A stretch of DNA of 48,413 nt from an uncultured Syntrophobacterales bacterium. GTDB lineage: Bacteria; Desulfobacterota; Syntrophia; Syntrophales; UBA5619. The translations under genes and the position numbers were made by a program. Positions 23,169-32,600 of the stretch are shown one piece after another (within the stretch, counting starts at the first letter, position 1; the number at the start of each line of letters is the position of its first letter). The notes under the pieces were generated by a model. It did no database searches. It had not been told where the DNA came from and saw nothing but the letters and a program-made list of their open reading frames with translations. Location: positions 1 through 48,413 of the forward strand of contig CAIYSL010000052.1 in the NCBI GenBank assembly GCA_903928915.1, in the 5' to 3' direction.

Positions 23169-23214
23169 CCGCCCGGCGCTGGGGCAGCACAAACGGCACC
23201 CCAGCGCCGGGCGG
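23169..23214 (+). terminator. Perfect 16-bp stem hairpin between DsbC and aminopeptidase genes
   Basis: CCGCCCGGCGCTGGGG (23169-23184) and its exact complement (23199-23214) enclose a 14-nt loop. There is no U run. It lies 47 bp after the DsbC stop and 35 bp before the next start codon, so it may end or stabilise the upstream message or limit read-through. Confidence 0.55.
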
Positions 23215-23249
23215 ATGCGGCCCTTGACGAAGAAGGGAGAGGAGCGGAG

Positions 23250-24449
23250 ATGTTGAACCAGCGGCACCTGGAGCGATACGCCGACGTCCTGATCTGGGGA
23301 CTCAAGACAGCCCGGCGGGAGCGGTTCCGCAAAGGGAACGTGATCCTCATCCAGTACGACCACGCGGCCCTTGCCCTGGCGGAGGTCCTGTACGACAAGC
23401 TCGTGGCCGCGGGGATGAGCCCCGTCCAGCGGATGGGGCTCACCGTCGCCATGGAGCGCTCCTTCTTCCAGCGGGCCGACGCCCGGCAGCTGGTGTTTCA
23501 GTCCCCCGGCGAGAAGGAACTCTGCGCGGGCATCAACGGCCGGATCTTCCTCCACGCCCCGGATTCCCTGACCCATCTGAAGGGGGTCGATCCCGCGCGG
23601 ATCGGTAAGGCAATCGTCGCCCGCAAGCCGCTGCGCGACATCCTCGAAACGCGCGAGCGGCAGGGGGCCTACGGCTGGACCCTCTGCACCCTGCCCACGC
23701 CGGAGCTGGCGTCGCAGGCGCGCACCACGCCGGAGCTGTACGGCGCGCAGATCGTCCGGGCCTGCTATCTCGACCGGCGGGACCCAGTCGGCGAGTGGGA
23801 GACGATCCGGAAGAGCGCCACGGCCATCAAACAGTGGCTGAGTTCGCTGAAGGTCGCCTTCCTCCACGTCGAGTCGCAGGGGTGCGACCTCAGGATCACC
23901 CCGGGGGCAAAGAGGAAATGGGCCGGGATCTCGGGGCACAACATCCCGAGCTTCGAACTGTTCCTCTCCCCGGACTGGCGCGGCACCGAGGGGACCTACA
24001 CGGCGAACCTCCCCTCCTTCCGGAGCGGCAACTACGTGGAGGGGGTGCGCCTGACCTTCGCCCGGGGGACCGCCGTCCACATCACCGCCGAGAGGGGCGA
24101 GGCGTTCACCGTGAAGCAGCTCCGGATGGACCGCGGCGCGGGCCGGATCGGCGAATTCTCGCTGACCGACCGCCGGTTCTCCCGGATCGACCGGTTCATG
24201 GCCGACACCCTGTTCGACGAGAACTTCGGCGGCAAGTTCGGGAACTGCCACATCGCCCTCGGATCGTCCTACGCCGACACCTACGCCGGCGATCCCGCCC
24301 GGCTGACCAAGGAGCTCAAGCGGGAGCTGGGGTTCAACGACTCCGCCAACCACTGGGACCTGGTGAACACCGAAGACAAGACCGTCACGGCACAGCTCAG
24401 CACGGGAAAGCGGATCGTCATCTACGAAAAGGGCTGTTTCCGCACCTGA
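23250..24449 (+). CDS. M29-family aminopeptidase
   Basis: A 399-residue protein. RHLERYADVLIWGL at the start, FLHVESQGCDLRITPG in the middle and the C-terminal ERGEAF, FGNCHIALGSSYADTY and NHWDLVNTEDKTV blocks fit the M29 thermophilic aminopeptidases (AmpS/PepS type), whose two metal ions are held by Glu, His and Asp residues in these blocks. It removes N-terminal residues from peptides in the cytoplasm; no signal peptide is present. The start at 23250 follows GGGAGAGGAG. A very GC-rich hairpin precedes it, so it may have its own promoter or be set by read-through. Confidence 0.8.
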   Translation: MLNQRHLERYADVLIWGLKTARRERFRKGNVILIQYDHAALALAEVLYDKLVAAGMSPVQRMGLTVAMERSFFQRADARQLVFQSPGEKELCAGINGRIFLHAPDSLTHLKGVDPARIGKAIVARKPLRDILETRERQGAYGWTLCTLPTPELASQARTTPELYGAQIVRACYLDRRDPVGEWETIRKSATAIKQWLSSLKVAFLHVESQGCDLRITPGAKRKWAGISGHNIPSFELFLSPDWRGTEGTYTANLPSFRSGNYVEGVRLTFARGTAVHITAERGEAFTVKQLRMDRGAGRIGEFSLTDRRFSRIDRFMADTLFDENFGGKFGNCHIALGSSYADTYAGDPARLTKELKRELGFNDSANHWDLVNTEDKTVTAQLSTGKRIVIYEKGCFRT

Positions 24450-24549
24450 TTGATACCACTGCCGACCGAGGAGCACTGCCCGGCCGCCCGCTGCGGGCCG
24501 GGGGAATCTTCGGTCGTTCTGTTCAGTCGACCGGAGGGTTCACCCTGCC

Positions 24550-25200
24550 ATGCGAAAGATGGTGCATACGATCGTGCGGCTGTTCGCAGCCGTCCCCATC
24601 CCCTGTTCCCGGGGAGCAAAGCGGACCGGACGCGCCGCTTGTGCAGCGGCGCTCGTGCTGGCCCTGCTCCTCGGCGCGCCGTCCGGGCCTGCCCCTGCCT
24701 CCGCTGCCGATTCCGCGCTGCCGATCTTCGGCGAGGGCAGCGTCGAGGTCCGCGTCTACACCGACTATTTCTGCGGCCCCTGCGCTGCCGAGGAGAAGGA
24801 GGTAATGGCGGCAATCGCCGAGCTCGTGGCGAAGAATCGCATCCGTGTCCTGCTGATCGACACGCCGCTGTTCCCGGAGACGGTCCTGTACGCGGAGTAT
24901 TTTCTCGCGGCGCTCAACGCCAAGCGGGAGTTCGGCCGGGCGGTCGCGGCGCGCGCCGCGCTGTTCGAGGCGGCACGGCTGAAGATCCAGAAGAAAGCCG
25001 AGCTGGAGGCGTTCCTCGCCAAGCAGGGCCTGGAGATCCGGCTGTCCGACCCCACCCCCGTCTTTACGGCCTTCAGCAGGTACATCAGGGAAGACCGGAT
25101 CAACTCGACCCCCACCATGGTGATCGCCGGTCCCCGGGGGAAGCAGGTCCTGGGGAGCAAGGAGCAGATCCTCAAGGCGCTCGCCGACCTCCGGAACTAG
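24550..25200 (+). CDS. DsbA-like periplasmic thioredoxin-fold protein
   Basis: A 216-residue precursor with a long N-terminal region and a hydrophobic signal segment (about 30-52, ending ASAAD), then a thioredoxin-like domain with CGPC (Cys75-Cys78) and the cis-Pro loop NSTPTMVI. A helical insert between them is as in DsbA-type proteins. The CGPC pair is the thioredoxin type rather than DsbA's CPHC, so a reductase or isomerase role is also possible. Being second to the DsbC-like protein within 3 kb suggests attention to secreted-protein disulfides. The start is uncertain: codons at 24550 and 24559 are both possible. Confidence 0.75.
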   Translation: MRKMVHTIVRLFAAVPIPCSRGAKRTGRAACAAALVLALLLGAPSGPAPASAADSALPIFGEGSVEVRVYTDYFCGPCAAEEKEVMAAIAELVAKNRIRVLLIDTPLFPETVLYAEYFLAALNAKREFGRAVAARAALFEAARLKIQKKAELEAFLAKQGLEIRLSDPTPVFTAFSRYIREDRINSTPTMVIAGPRGKQVLGSKEQILKALADLRN

Positions 25201-25266
25201 CGGGGAGCGGGGGGGCGGCAGCGACCGCGCGGGGCTGAGCGCACCGCGGCGGCAGCGGCGCAGGGC

Positions 25267-26253
25267 CTATCCCCGGGGGGAAGAGCCGGCCGGCTGTTCC
25301 GCCACCCGGCCGAACCGCTGCCTGGCCCAGGCGACCCGCGACGCGGCGGTGGCGAACAGGGCCGCCGGGGCGCGGTCGGTTTCCTCCAGCCGCCCCCGGA
25401 GACCGGCGCGGTTGGCGATCTGGATCGCCAATCCGGGCCGGGCGTTCAATTCCAAGAGGACCGGTCCTGCCTCCCGGTCGAGGACGAAATCGGCGCCGAG
25501 GTATCCCAGACCGGTCATCTCCGTGGCCCTGGCGGCCAGCAGGAGCATCTCTTCCCACGAGGGGACGCGGATCCCGGCGACGGGGTTTCCCGTGTCGGGG
25601 TGTTGCGCCACGATACGGGAGCGATGCACCGCGCTCAAGGTGACGCCTGCCCCGATATCGATCCCCGCCCCGATCGCCCCCCGATGGAGGTTCGCCTTCC
25701 CGTCCGAGGCCTCCGTGGGCAGCCGGACCATCGCCATCACCGGGAAGCCCCGGTAGACGATGATCCGGATGTCGGGCACCCCCTCCCGAACGGTGACGCC
25801 GGCAAACACCGGATCGGGGTGGACGAGCGCCTCGACGATCGCCCGGTCCTCCGTCCCCCCCAGCGAATGGACCCCCGACAGGAGCGTCGCGAGGTGGTAG
25901 GCGAAGTCGTCCGGCGTCAGCACCCTGCCGCTCTGGGTGACGAACCCCTGCTCGGTCCTGTCCCTGATCAGCACGATCCCGCTGCCGCCCGCCCCCCGGG
26001 CCGGCTTGACGACGAACTCGCGCAGCCCCCCCAGCAGGCCGGCAAGCCCCGCGATGCTGCCGTGGTTCTCCACGACCGCGTACAGCGCGGGGGTGGGGAT
26101 GCCGAACCGCCGGGCGAGCCGCTTGGTCAGCACCTTGTCGTCCACGATGGGATAGGCGGACCGCGGGTTGTGTCCCATGATGTACTCGGCGTTCCGCCGG
26201 TTCATGCCGAGCACCCCGGCCTCGCGGAGCCGGCGAACCCCCCGGCCGATCAT
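25267..26253 (-). CDS. ATP-grasp alpha-L-glutamate ligase-like protein (RimK-related)
   Basis: A 328-residue ATP-grasp enzyme. FVVKPARGAGGSGIVLI is the ATP lysine and glycine-rich loop, DIRIIVYRG and GYLGADFVLDREAGPVLLELNARPG hold the magnesium-binding acidic residues. It fits the RimK-related group described as alpha-L-glutamate ligase-like, found with inactive transglutaminase/7TM proteins. The family links an amino acid to a carboxylate with ATP. It is the last gene of a three-gene operon overlapping by ATGA with the 7TM protein; that neighbourhood is conserved in many proteobacteria. The substrate is unknown. Confidence 0.8.
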   Translation of the reverse strand: MIGRGVRRLREAGVLGMNRRNAEYIMGHNPRSAYPIVDDKVLTKRLARRFGIPTPALYAVVENHGSIAGLAGLLGGLREFVVKPARGAGGSGIVLIRDRTEQGFVTQSGRVLTPDDFAYHLATLLSGVHSLGGTEDRAIVEALVHPDPVFAGVTVREGVPDIRIIVYRGFPVMAMVRLPTEASDGKANLHRGAIGAGIDIGAGVTLSAVHRSRIVAQHPDTGNPVAGIRVPSWEEMLLLAARATEMTGLGYLGADFVLDREAGPVLLELNARPGLAIQIANRAGLRGRLEETDRAPAALFATAASRVAWARQRFGRVAEQPAGSSPRG

Positions 26254-27779
26254 GGCGTCTCCCCCAGGCTCCGGAAGCGGAACAGTTCGGACAGGCGGTA
26301 TCCCCGGTACCGGCCGAGCAGTATCTGGAGGCCCGCCACGGACAGGATCAGCTCGGGGTAGATGAAAAATGTCAGCTGCAGCGTCTCCCACCCGATGATC
26401 CCGTAGGTGCCGACCGCCACGGCGATGCTCCCGGCGGCCGTGATCAGCGCCTCGCGGCTGCCCGACTCCTCGACGAGGATGAAGAACCGCTCGATCGTCA
26501 TGGTGAGGATCACGAAGGGGATCAGGCCGACGGCCATGAATTCCCGCATTCCCCATTTGCTCCCCACGAGGGCGAGCACCGTGAAGCAGGCCACCACTAG
26601 GGTCAGGATGACCGCCAGCCGGGGAATCAACAGGAGATGGAGCCGGTCCAGGAACGTCCGCACGGCGAACCCGACCGCGAGCACGCCGCAGAAGATGGCG
26701 ATGCCGTACAGCCAGCCGGTGTTCCGAAAGGCCAGGGCGATCAGCATGGGCATGAAGATCCCGAAGGTCGGCAGTCCGACGACGTTGCGCATCAGGGAGA
26801 TGATCAGCGCCCCGATCGGCACCAGCAGCAGGACCCGGAAGGTGCCCTGAAATTCCGGCGGCAGTTGCAGGAGCGACCACCGGTCGAGGAAGTGGCCCGA
26901 ACGGGCGATCCGTTCGTACAGGAGCCTCCACTGGCTCACCGCCTGCCGGCTCAGCCCCCAGCGGATGTCCGCTATCTCCGCCCCTCGGGCGGCGACAGCG
27001 GGCAGACCGCCGACCGCCAGCGGGAGGAGCGGCGTTGTCTCCGGATAGACCTCCCCGGTTTCGGGGTTCAGGCCGGTCCATCGCCGGCCGGTCCACGCCT
27101 CGACCCAGCGCGCCGTCCGGGTGTGCACGTCCGCGGTCGGCAGGAGTCCCTCGACGGGTCGCGCCGGCAGGTCGGCGGCCCGGAGGAGGGCGAGCGCCGC
27201 ATCCATCCGGGAGAGCTTCGCCTGCGCCACCCGCCATCGCCCACGGGCGGCAGCCGCCGACGGTCCGCCCCCCTCCGATTCGTCCGCCAGAAAAGCGGCC
27301 ACTGCCCGGAGGCGGGGGCCCGGCGCCAGGCCGAGCCACGGCGCCGCAGTTTCTTCCGCCAGCCTGCGCTCCCCCTCGCCGACCGCCGGCGGGTAGGGGC
27401 CGAGCAGCGGGGACTGCGTCGGGGCGCGGCGGGGGCGGGCGTGGATCGTCGCCCGGTAGGTGATCTCCTCGGACTCCCCGATGCCGGTCCCCGTCCAGAC
27501 CCCCAGGCGGTTCGCCCCTTCCGTTCGGATGGCGAAGCCGTACGGGCCGGAAAAGATGCGCTCTTCCACGACCGCGTTCCCGGTGTGTTCGAGGGGGAGC
27601 GCCAGGGCGAGGACGCTCTCCTCGCCCTTCGGCGTCAGGTAGACGTTGACGATCAGCTGCCAGGTCTGTTCCCGGGCCGCCGGCAGCAGCGGATAGTCGA
27701 GCCGGAAGGTGCGGTAGAGGATCAGCACGGCCGTTGCACAAAACAGCGCGGCAACCAGGAGGAAGACGGGACGCCTCAC
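26250..27779 (-). CDS. Inactive transglutaminase fused to seven membrane helices
   Basis: A 509-residue membrane protein. An N-terminal membrane anchor (VFLLVAALFCATAVLIL) is followed by a periplasmic domain to about 270 with a transglutaminase-like region (LLRAADLPARPVEGLL, WVEAWTGRRWTGLNPETGE) that lacks the catalytic Cys, then seven membrane helices. This is the known inactive transglutaminase/7TM architecture linked to RimK-related ligases. A GTG start at 27779 overlaps the stop codon of the protease gene (GTGA). It probably presents a peptide or scaffolds the ligase at the membrane; the detailed role is unknown. Confidence 0.8.
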   Translation of the reverse strand: MRRPVFLLVAALFCATAVLILYRTFRLDYPLLPAAREQTWQLIVNVYLTPKGEESVLALALPLEHTGNAVVEERIFSGPYGFAIRTEGANRLGVWTGTGIGESEEITYRATIHARPRRAPTQSPLLGPYPPAVGEGERRLAEETAAPWLGLAPGPRLRAVAAFLADESEGGGPSAAAARGRWRVAQAKLSRMDAALALLRAADLPARPVEGLLPTADVHTRTARWVEAWTGRRWTGLNPETGEVYPETTPLLPLAVGGLPAVAARGAEIADIRWGLSRQAVSQWRLLYERIARSGHFLDRWSLLQLPPEFQGTFRVLLLVPIGALIISLMRNVVGLPTFGIFMPMLIALAFRNTGWLYGIAIFCGVLAVGFAVRTFLDRLHLLLIPRLAVILTLVVACFTVLALVGSKWGMREFMAVGLIPFVILTMTIERFFILVEESGSREALITAAGSIAVAVGTYGIIGWETLQLTFFIYPELILSVAGLQILLGRYRGYRLSELFRFRSLGETP

Positions 27780-28369
27780 TTCGTTTTCACCTCGGGGCAG
27801 GAAGGCTGGGTGCAGTAGGAGGTGCCGCAATCCACGACGAACCCGCGCGACAGGGTATTGCGCCCGATCAGCAGCGGATATTTGACGTTGGCGCGGTTGT
27901 TGAGGTTGACCCGCGTCCGGATGCGCTGCGCCCCGATGCAGAGCTCGACGACGACGACCGGCCGGCGTTCCTCCCCTTCGGACGTCCGGACGGTCCGCCA
28001 TTTCAGGATCGGCAGCTTCACGCGCCGCCCCCCGTATTCCGGCGGCAGGTTGAACTCGACCGTGTTCCCCTGCACGGCGAGGTTCCGGGCGTCGAGGGAG
28101 GAGGTGGCAGCCCCCGTATCGATCCGGGCGGGCATCCGCACCCCCCAGGGGAGGAGCACCACGTTTTCCACGGCGCCGAGCCGCAACTTGTCCTTCGCCC
28201 CGGCAGGCAGGGCCGCGAACGCAACGATGCAGACGATCGCCGCGCAGAGCGCCTTCCGCAGCAACCCGCCCCCGCAGGCGGGCAGGCGGCCGCAGAAGGC
28301 CGCACGGCCCATCCCCGGGCCGGATACCTCGGGCCGGCGTTCCGACGATGCGGGCAGATGAACGGGCAT
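27776..28369 (-). CDS. Retropepsin-like aspartic protease (RimK-linked family)
   Basis: A 197-residue precursor. A hydrophobic signal segment (LLRKALCAAIVCIVAFAALP) precedes a pepsin-like half-domain with MPARIDTGAATSSLDA, whose Asp-Thr-Gly is the catalytic triad of retropepsin-type proteases, and later YPLLIGRNTLSRGFVVDC. These proteins, once called ATP-dependent zinc proteases, occur with RimK-like ligases and probably cleave or trim the product. The chosen start (28369, with GGAGC upstream) gives a long N-terminal tail; an internal ATG at MGRAAF is possible. It heads the operon. Confidence 0.8.
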   Translation of the reverse strand: MPVHLPASSERRPEVSGPGMGRAAFCGRLPACGGGLLRKALCAAIVCIVAFAALPAGAKDKLRLGAVENVVLLPWGVRMPARIDTGAATSSLDARNLAVQGNTVEFNLPPEYGGRRVKLPILKWRTVRTSEGEERRPVVVVELCIGAQRIRTRVNLNNRANVKYPLLIGRNTLSRGFVVDCGTSYCTQPSCPEVKTK

Positions 28370-28424
28370 TGCAGTGCTCCCCGGGCCCGCTGCTGATACG
28401 CCTTCACCGGGCCTCGCCGCAACG

Positions 28425-28433
28425 AGTATAGCA
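28425..28433 (-). promoter_or_regulatory. Extended -10 promoter of the ligase/protease operon
   Basis: On the minus strand TGC-TATACT, an extended -10 element, lies about 55 bp before the protease start codon. A TTGCTA at 28449-28454 is 17 bp or so further up and may be a weak -35. Confidence 0.5.
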
Positions 28434-28467
28434 AATCCATCCGTGATTTTGATAGCAAAAATCCGCG

Positions 28468-28511
28468 GGGCAGCCGCGGGGCCCGCCCCCTGCGCCGCCC
28501 CGCGGCTGCCC
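28468..28511 (-). terminator. Strong hairpin with T run on the minus strand
   Basis: GGGCAGCCGCGGGG (28468-28481) and its perfect complement (28498-28511) form a 14-bp stem. Reading leftward, the stem is followed within 5-10 nt by ATTTTTGC, as in a rho-independent terminator. No gene to its right is transcribed leftward, so it may block antisense read-through from cheR DNA or act in a leader. Confidence 0.55.
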
Positions 28512-28792
28512 GTCGCCCTTCCGTGCCGGATAACCGAATCCACCGGGTGGACGACGGCGGCATGACGATCATTTCCCTTGTTTTTTCTGCTGAATTGGTG
28601 TACATGCCGGCCATCCGGCGTCGCACGCGCACCGATACCTGACTCGCGACAGCCCGCTCTCTCTGGCCGGAGCGCCGGCGGCAGTGACTTTTTGCTTCGG
28701 GAAACGGAAGGATCGGCGAGGCCGTCAGGAGAAAACTGCGCCCGGCCGGCGTACCGATCTACTGCACGCAAAACCGAGTTACGCGCGGTCTT

Positions 28793-29662
28793 ATGGGAGC
28801 AGGCAACAGGTTGAAAGAGACACCACCGGATGCGTTCGTCTCGCCGTTGAAGCCCATCCTCGACTACATTACCGAACAGCGGGGCGTCGATTTCTCGGGA
28901 TACCGGGCCTCCATGCTGCGGCGGCGCATCGACAGACGGATGGCCGTCACCGGTTCGCCCACGACCGAAGCCTACCTCGCCCATCTGCGGGATCATGCCC
29001 CGGAGATGGACGACCTTCTCGACGCGCTGACCATCAATGTCAGCAGATTCTTCCGCAATACCCTCACCTTCGAGTACCTCGCCGACCTGCTCCTGCCGGT
29101 CATCGTCCTCGGGAAGACCCGCTCCGGCAACGGCTCGCTGCGGGTCTGGTCGGCGGGCTGCGCGCAGGGAGAGGAGCCCTACTCCCTGGCGATCCTCCTG
29201 AAAGAACTCCTCTCCAAGGAGGGCATTGCCCTGGACCTCCATCTCTTCAGTACCGACATCAGCTTAACGGCCCTGAAACGGGCGCGGGAGGCGGTCTACA
29301 CCGCCGAAAGCGTAGCGGGCGTCAAGTACCGCCTGTTGCGGAAATACTTCGCGCCGGAGGGCAGCGCCTTCAAGCTCGCGAGCGAGATCAGGGAGATGGT
29401 CACGTTCTGCCGCCACAACCTGCTCGACAAACGGCACAGCGTCCCGCAGGAGAGCATCTACGGCGACTTCGACATCGTCCTGTGCCGGAACGTCCTGATC
29501 TACGTCGATGCCAGGCACCAGGAGACGATCTTCGCGCGGCTCCATCACGCCCTCGCCGCAGGCGGGTATCTCGTGCTGGGGGAAGCGGAAAGCCCGACCG
29601 GGGCATACGAGCGGCATTTCGCGCGGGTCACCGACTGCGGCCGCATCTACCAAAAACGGTAG
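28793..29662 (+). CDS. cheR: CheR-type chemoreceptor methyltransferase (full length)
   Basis: A 289-residue SAM-dependent methyltransferase. The N-terminal helical domain (GVDFSGYRASMLRRRIDRRM) is followed by TINVSRFFRN, the SAM-binding VWSAGCAQGEEPYSLAI, FSTDIS and FDIVLCRNVLIY blocks. It methylates Glu residues of chemoreceptors, which tunes receptor output. The ATG at 28793 has no clear site; a TTG at 28811 after GGGAGCAGG is possible. The hybrid kinase gene begins 16 bp after its stop, so both are likely co-transcribed. A second, truncated CheR-like protein is encoded at 46034. Confidence 0.9.
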   Translation: MGAGNRLKETPPDAFVSPLKPILDYITEQRGVDFSGYRASMLRRRIDRRMAVTGSPTTEAYLAHLRDHAPEMDDLLDALTINVSRFFRNTLTFEYLADLLLPVIVLGKTRSGNGSLRVWSAGCAQGEEPYSLAILLKELLSKEGIALDLHLFSTDISLTALKRAREAVYTAESVAGVKYRLLRKYFAPEGSAFKLASEIREMVTFCRHNLLDKRHSVPQESIYGDFDIVLCRNVLIYVDARHQETIFARLHHALAAGGYLVLGEAESPTGAYERHFARVTDCGRIYQKR

Positions 29663-29678
29663 GAACGGGGGAACGATC

Positions 29679-32600
29679 GTGAGACGGGTCGAGTTTACGC
29701 GCATGCAGCACCGGCTGATCGCCTGGTTCCTGGCGGTAGCATTGCTTCCCTTGCTCGCCGTGACCGTCGTCATCTACCAGCAGCGGGTCCGGTCGATCAA
29801 GCAGGAGACCTTCGACAAGCTCACGGCGATCCGCGACCTCAAGGTCGACCAGATCAACGGCTGGATCCGCGAGCGGTCCTGGGACATGGAGCACTTCGCG
29901 AAGATCGCGGAGCTGTTGGGGCTCGGCGCGGGACCGGCCGGAGGCGCGCGCGGTCCGGAGACGACCGGCGCCCGGGAGAAACAGTTTTCCCTGCTCGCCG
30001 AAATGTACAAGGGCGCCCGCGATTTCGCGGGTATCTATCTCATCTCCGCGGCATCCCGGAAGGTCGTCCTCGCCTCCAACCCGGCCTTTATCGGCCTGGA
30101 TCAGAGCGGTCAACGGCTTCTCACCGAACCCCTGCGGACCGGACAGCCGTACATCTCCGATGTCTTCTTCTCCGATATCCTGAAGAAGCCCACCCTGGCC
30201 GTTGCCGCTCCTGTCCGGGACACCCGGCAACCGGAAAGACCCACGACCGGGGTCCTGGTCTACCTGATCGACCTGGAGCGATCCGTCTACCCCCTGCTCC
30301 TGGACCGCTCGGGTCTGGGAGAAACGGGGGAGACCCTGATCGTCAACAGCGACAACGTCTTCCTGAGCGAGCTCCGATGGCACAACCGGGCGCCGCTGAG
30401 CCTGAAGACGCAGGCCGTCCCTGCGGTGCGGGCGGCGAAGGGCGAGACCGGCATCCTGGAGGGGACGGACTACCGGGGCGAGGCGATCCTCGGCGCCTTC
30501 ACCTACCTGCCGGCGACGCGCTGGGGGTTCGTCGCCAAGATGGACCAGCGGGAGCTGTACGCGCCCATCCGGATGCTGTTCGCCGGCATGGCGGCGCTGT
30601 TCTGCGCCGCGGCGGTCATCGTCTGCCTCCTTGCCATACTCCTGGGGCGATACCTGAGCCGCCCGGTCGTCGCGATGACGGAAACGGCGAAGCATATCCG
30701 CGCCGGAGACCTCGCCGCCAGAAACCCGATCATGACCTCGGACGAGCTCGGGGACCTGGCGCGCGCCTTCAACGCCATGGCGGACGGCCTCGCCGCCCGA
30801 GTGCGCGACGAGCGCGCCAACCGGGAGTTCGCCCAGCTCGTCGCGGCCCCGAACGAGGTCCGGGGGTTCGCCGAGGCCGTGGTGAAAAAGCTGGCGGAGC
30901 TGACCGAATCCCCGCTGGCGGCCTTCGCCGTGCGCAACCCGGCAACCGGCCGTTTCGAACCGATCGCTTCCCTCGGGATGAACCCGGCGCTGCTGGCGTC
31001 CTTCGACGCGGCCCTCCGGGAAGGGGAATTCGGGGCCTCCCTGGCGACCGGGGCGGTCGAACGCATCCGCGACATCCCCCCGGACACGGCCTTTACCTTC
31101 AAGACCTTTGCCGGGACGATCGTTCCCCGGGAGATCGTCACCATCCCCGTCACCGTCAGGGGCGAGGTGCGGGCGATGATCTCCCTGGCCAGCATCCACG
31201 GGTATGCGGAGGAGCAGATCGGCATCCTCCACCAACCGGCGATGCTGACCTTGCACACCGCCTTTGCCAACGTCCTGGCAAACGAAGCGACGCGGAGCCT
31301 TGCCGAAGAACTGCGGGAGAAGAATCAGGATCTGCAGGCCCAGTCAGAGGAGCTGACGGCGCAGTCCGAGGAGCTTCACCAGCAGTCGGACGAGATGAGA
31401 AAGCAGAACGAGGAGCTGCAGCATCAGACCCTGTACGTGGAAGAGGCAAGCCGCCTGAAGAGCCAATTCCTGTCGAACATGAGCCACGAGCTCAGGACGC
31501 CGCTCAACTCGGTCATGGCCCTCTCCCACGTGCTGATGCGGCAGGCCGCGGACAAACTGACCGCAGAGGAGCTCAACTATCTGGGGATCATCGAACGCAA
31601 CGGGAGACGGCTGCTTACCCTGATCAACGACATCCTCGACCTGGCGAAGATCGAGGCGGGGAAGATGGACGTCAACCCGAAACCCTTTTCGCTCAAGACG
31701 ACGGTGGAGAATATCCTGGAGAGCATGGCGCCGCTCGCCGCCGAAAAGGGGATCGCGCTCACCGGCGAGCTCCCCTCCCGTTTCCCGCTCCTGGAAAGCG
31801 ACGAAGCAAGGGTGCACCAGATACTGCAGAACATCATCGGCAACGCCGTCAAGTTCACCGATCAAGGGGGCGTCACGGTTTCCCTGTCGAGCGACGCGGA
31901 GGCGGTATGGGTCGAAGTCGCCGACACCGGCATCGGCATACCGGAAGCGGACCTGCCGTACATTTTCAACGAATTCATGCAGGTGGACGGAAGCGCATCG
32001 CGCCGGCACGAGGGAACGGGGCTGGGCCTGGCAATCTCCGCCAAGGCAACGCACCTGCTCGGCGGCAGCATCGCCGTGGAGAGCGCACCCGGTGCCGGGT
32101 CCCGGTTTACGGTGACGCTCCCGCTCCGCTGGCGGTACCCGAAAGCGCAGCGGAATCCCCCGCCGTCGGTTCCGCCGCATCTCATCGTCGCCGGGCCGAA
32201 AAAAGAGGCGTCCCGCCTCCTGCTCGTCGAGGACAACGAAGCGGCGATCCTGCAGGTGCGGTCGGTCCTCGAGAGCGACGGCCACCTCGTGGACGTGGCG
32301 CGGGGAGGACGAGAGGCGCTCGACTACGTCCGGACCACAATTCCCGACGGAATCGTCCTGGACCTGATGATGCCCGGGATCGACGGCTTCGCGGTGCTGG
32401 AGGAGGTGCGCGGCAGCGACTCCACCAGGCGCATCCCCGTCCTGATCCTCACCGCCCGGGACCTGACTCCCGACGATTTCAAGCGGTTGAGCGCCAACAA
32501 CGTCCAGCAGCTGGTCCAGAAAGGGGACATCGACCGGGACAACCTCCTCGGGAAGGTACGGGCGATGCTCGGGATCGGCCGCGACCGGAACCCCCGTTCC

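Larger units (their letters stand above)
28370..28792. other. Divergent intergenic region, protease operon / cheR
   Basis: 423 bp without a credible gene. It contains an extended -10 promoter for the leftward operon (28425-28433), a strong GC hairpin followed by a T run on the minus strand (28468-28511) and a T-rich stretch near 28578-28588. No clear promoter for the rightward cheR gene was found. Confidence 0.5.

Noticed and set aside
28684-28703. Sigma-54-like site upstream of cheR
   Set aside because: A GG...TTGC pattern is present but the GG to GC distance is 12 bp, not the required 10.
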